A stretch of DNA of 6,855 nucleotides, from positions 1-6,855 of the forward strand of contig JAGWBL010000054.1 in the NCBI GenBank assembly GCA_021295935.1. The letters are read 5' to 3'. Below, piece after piece: positions 6,712 through 6,855 of this stretch. Each line of letters begins with the position of its first letter. Within the stretch, counting starts at the first letter, position 1. This DNA is from Pseudomonadales bacterium (GTDB lineage Bacteria > Pseudomonadota > Gammaproteobacteria > Pseudomonadales > Azotimanducaceae). The notes beneath the pieces are model-generated. The model was given only the letters and a program-made list of their open reading frames with translations, made no database searches and was not told the DNA's origin. The translations under genes and the position numbers were made by a program.

Positions 6712-6855
6712 TCACCTTCGCGCGCCGTTGGCAGTCCTTGATCTTGTTGACTTCCGCAAGCAGGTCTTCGAACGAGGGAAAATTGGAGTCCCGCTCTAGA
6801 AGAGTTGGTCGCACGCCGAAACACCGGTAGGCTTCCTCCAGCAGATCCCAAACCG
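6704..6855 (-). CDS. DUF692/MNIO family enzyme (HvfB/BufB type), C-terminal fragment cut by the window edge
   Basis: A minus-strand frame open to the right edge encodes the last 49 residues, beginning 'VWDLLEEAYRCFG' and containing 'RPTLLERDSNFPSFEDLLAEV' across fragment residues 15-35. The 'PTLLERD.N.P..E.LLAE' pattern is the usual C-terminal end of DUF692 (formerly UPF0276) proteins. These are TIM-barrel multinuclear non-heme iron oxidases that modify cysteines of ribosomally made peptides into oxazolone/thioamide or thiooxazole groups. The iron-binding His/Asp/Glu residues lie in the missing part, so activity cannot be judged. The stop at 6706-6704 is inside the start of hvfC, matching the hvfB-hvfC order known from such clusters. 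The fragment is short, but the motif together with the HvfC neighbour makes the call convincing. Confidence 0.8.
   Translation of the reverse strand, partial: VWDLLEEAYRCFGVRPTLLERDSNFPSFEDLLAEVNKIKDCQRRAKVSV

Noticed and set aside
1..6855. CRISPR array, tRNA/rRNA genes or insertion sequence
   Set aside because: Reading both strands showed no regularly spaced repeats, no cloverleaf-like sequence and no transposase-like product.

Overview
The window is a dense bacterial segment of moderately high GC. It holds five convincing protein genes (two cut by the window edges), plus one 360-bp stretch without a convincing gene. No RNA gene, insertion sequence or CRISPR array is visible. A DusA-type tRNA-dihydrouridine synthase, two RiPP-type modules and compact overlapping genes suggest a proteobacterium, perhaps a gammaproteobacterium. 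That placement is an inference from gene content only.

Left part, plus strand, positions 3 to 3966: two adjacent ABC exporter genes that look like the paired transporters of NHLM-type (nitrile hydratase-like leader microcin/bacteriocin) peptide export systems. The first is a 3' fragment carrying the end of the membrane domain and a complete ATPase domain; its expected N-terminal C39-type peptidase would lie outside the window. The second is complete at 985 residues, with an N-terminal cyclic-nucleotide-binding-like domain, a membrane domain and an ATPase domain. The two genes overlap by 8 bp and are probably translated from one mRNA, giving a transporter pair that would export a RiPP peptide. 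No precursor peptide with an NHLP leader is recognisable in the window.

Middle part, plus strand, positions 4115 to 5556: dusA, which modifies the tRNA D-loop, followed with a one-base overlap by a TerB-like small helical protein. The exporter pair ends 148 bp before the 5' end of dusA, a locus known as an integration hotspot for mobile elements. The exporter may therefore sit on an island inserted there; this is unproven.

Positions 5557 to 5916 separate the plus-strand genes from a convergent minus-strand operon. They contain several short perfect inverted repeats, including a pair of mutually exclusive hairpins, and no convincing gene.

Right part, minus strand, positions 6855 down to 5917: the C-terminal end of a DUF692/MNIO enzyme (HvfB/BufB type), overlapping by 8 bp with a complete HvfC/BufC-type partner protein. 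This is the core of a second kind of RiPP pathway, in which a multinuclear non-heme iron oxidase modifies cysteines of a small precursor. The precursor gene is expected beyond the right edge. The most notable point is that two unrelated peptide-natural-product modules flank a two-gene tRNA-modification/TerB unit within 7 kb.
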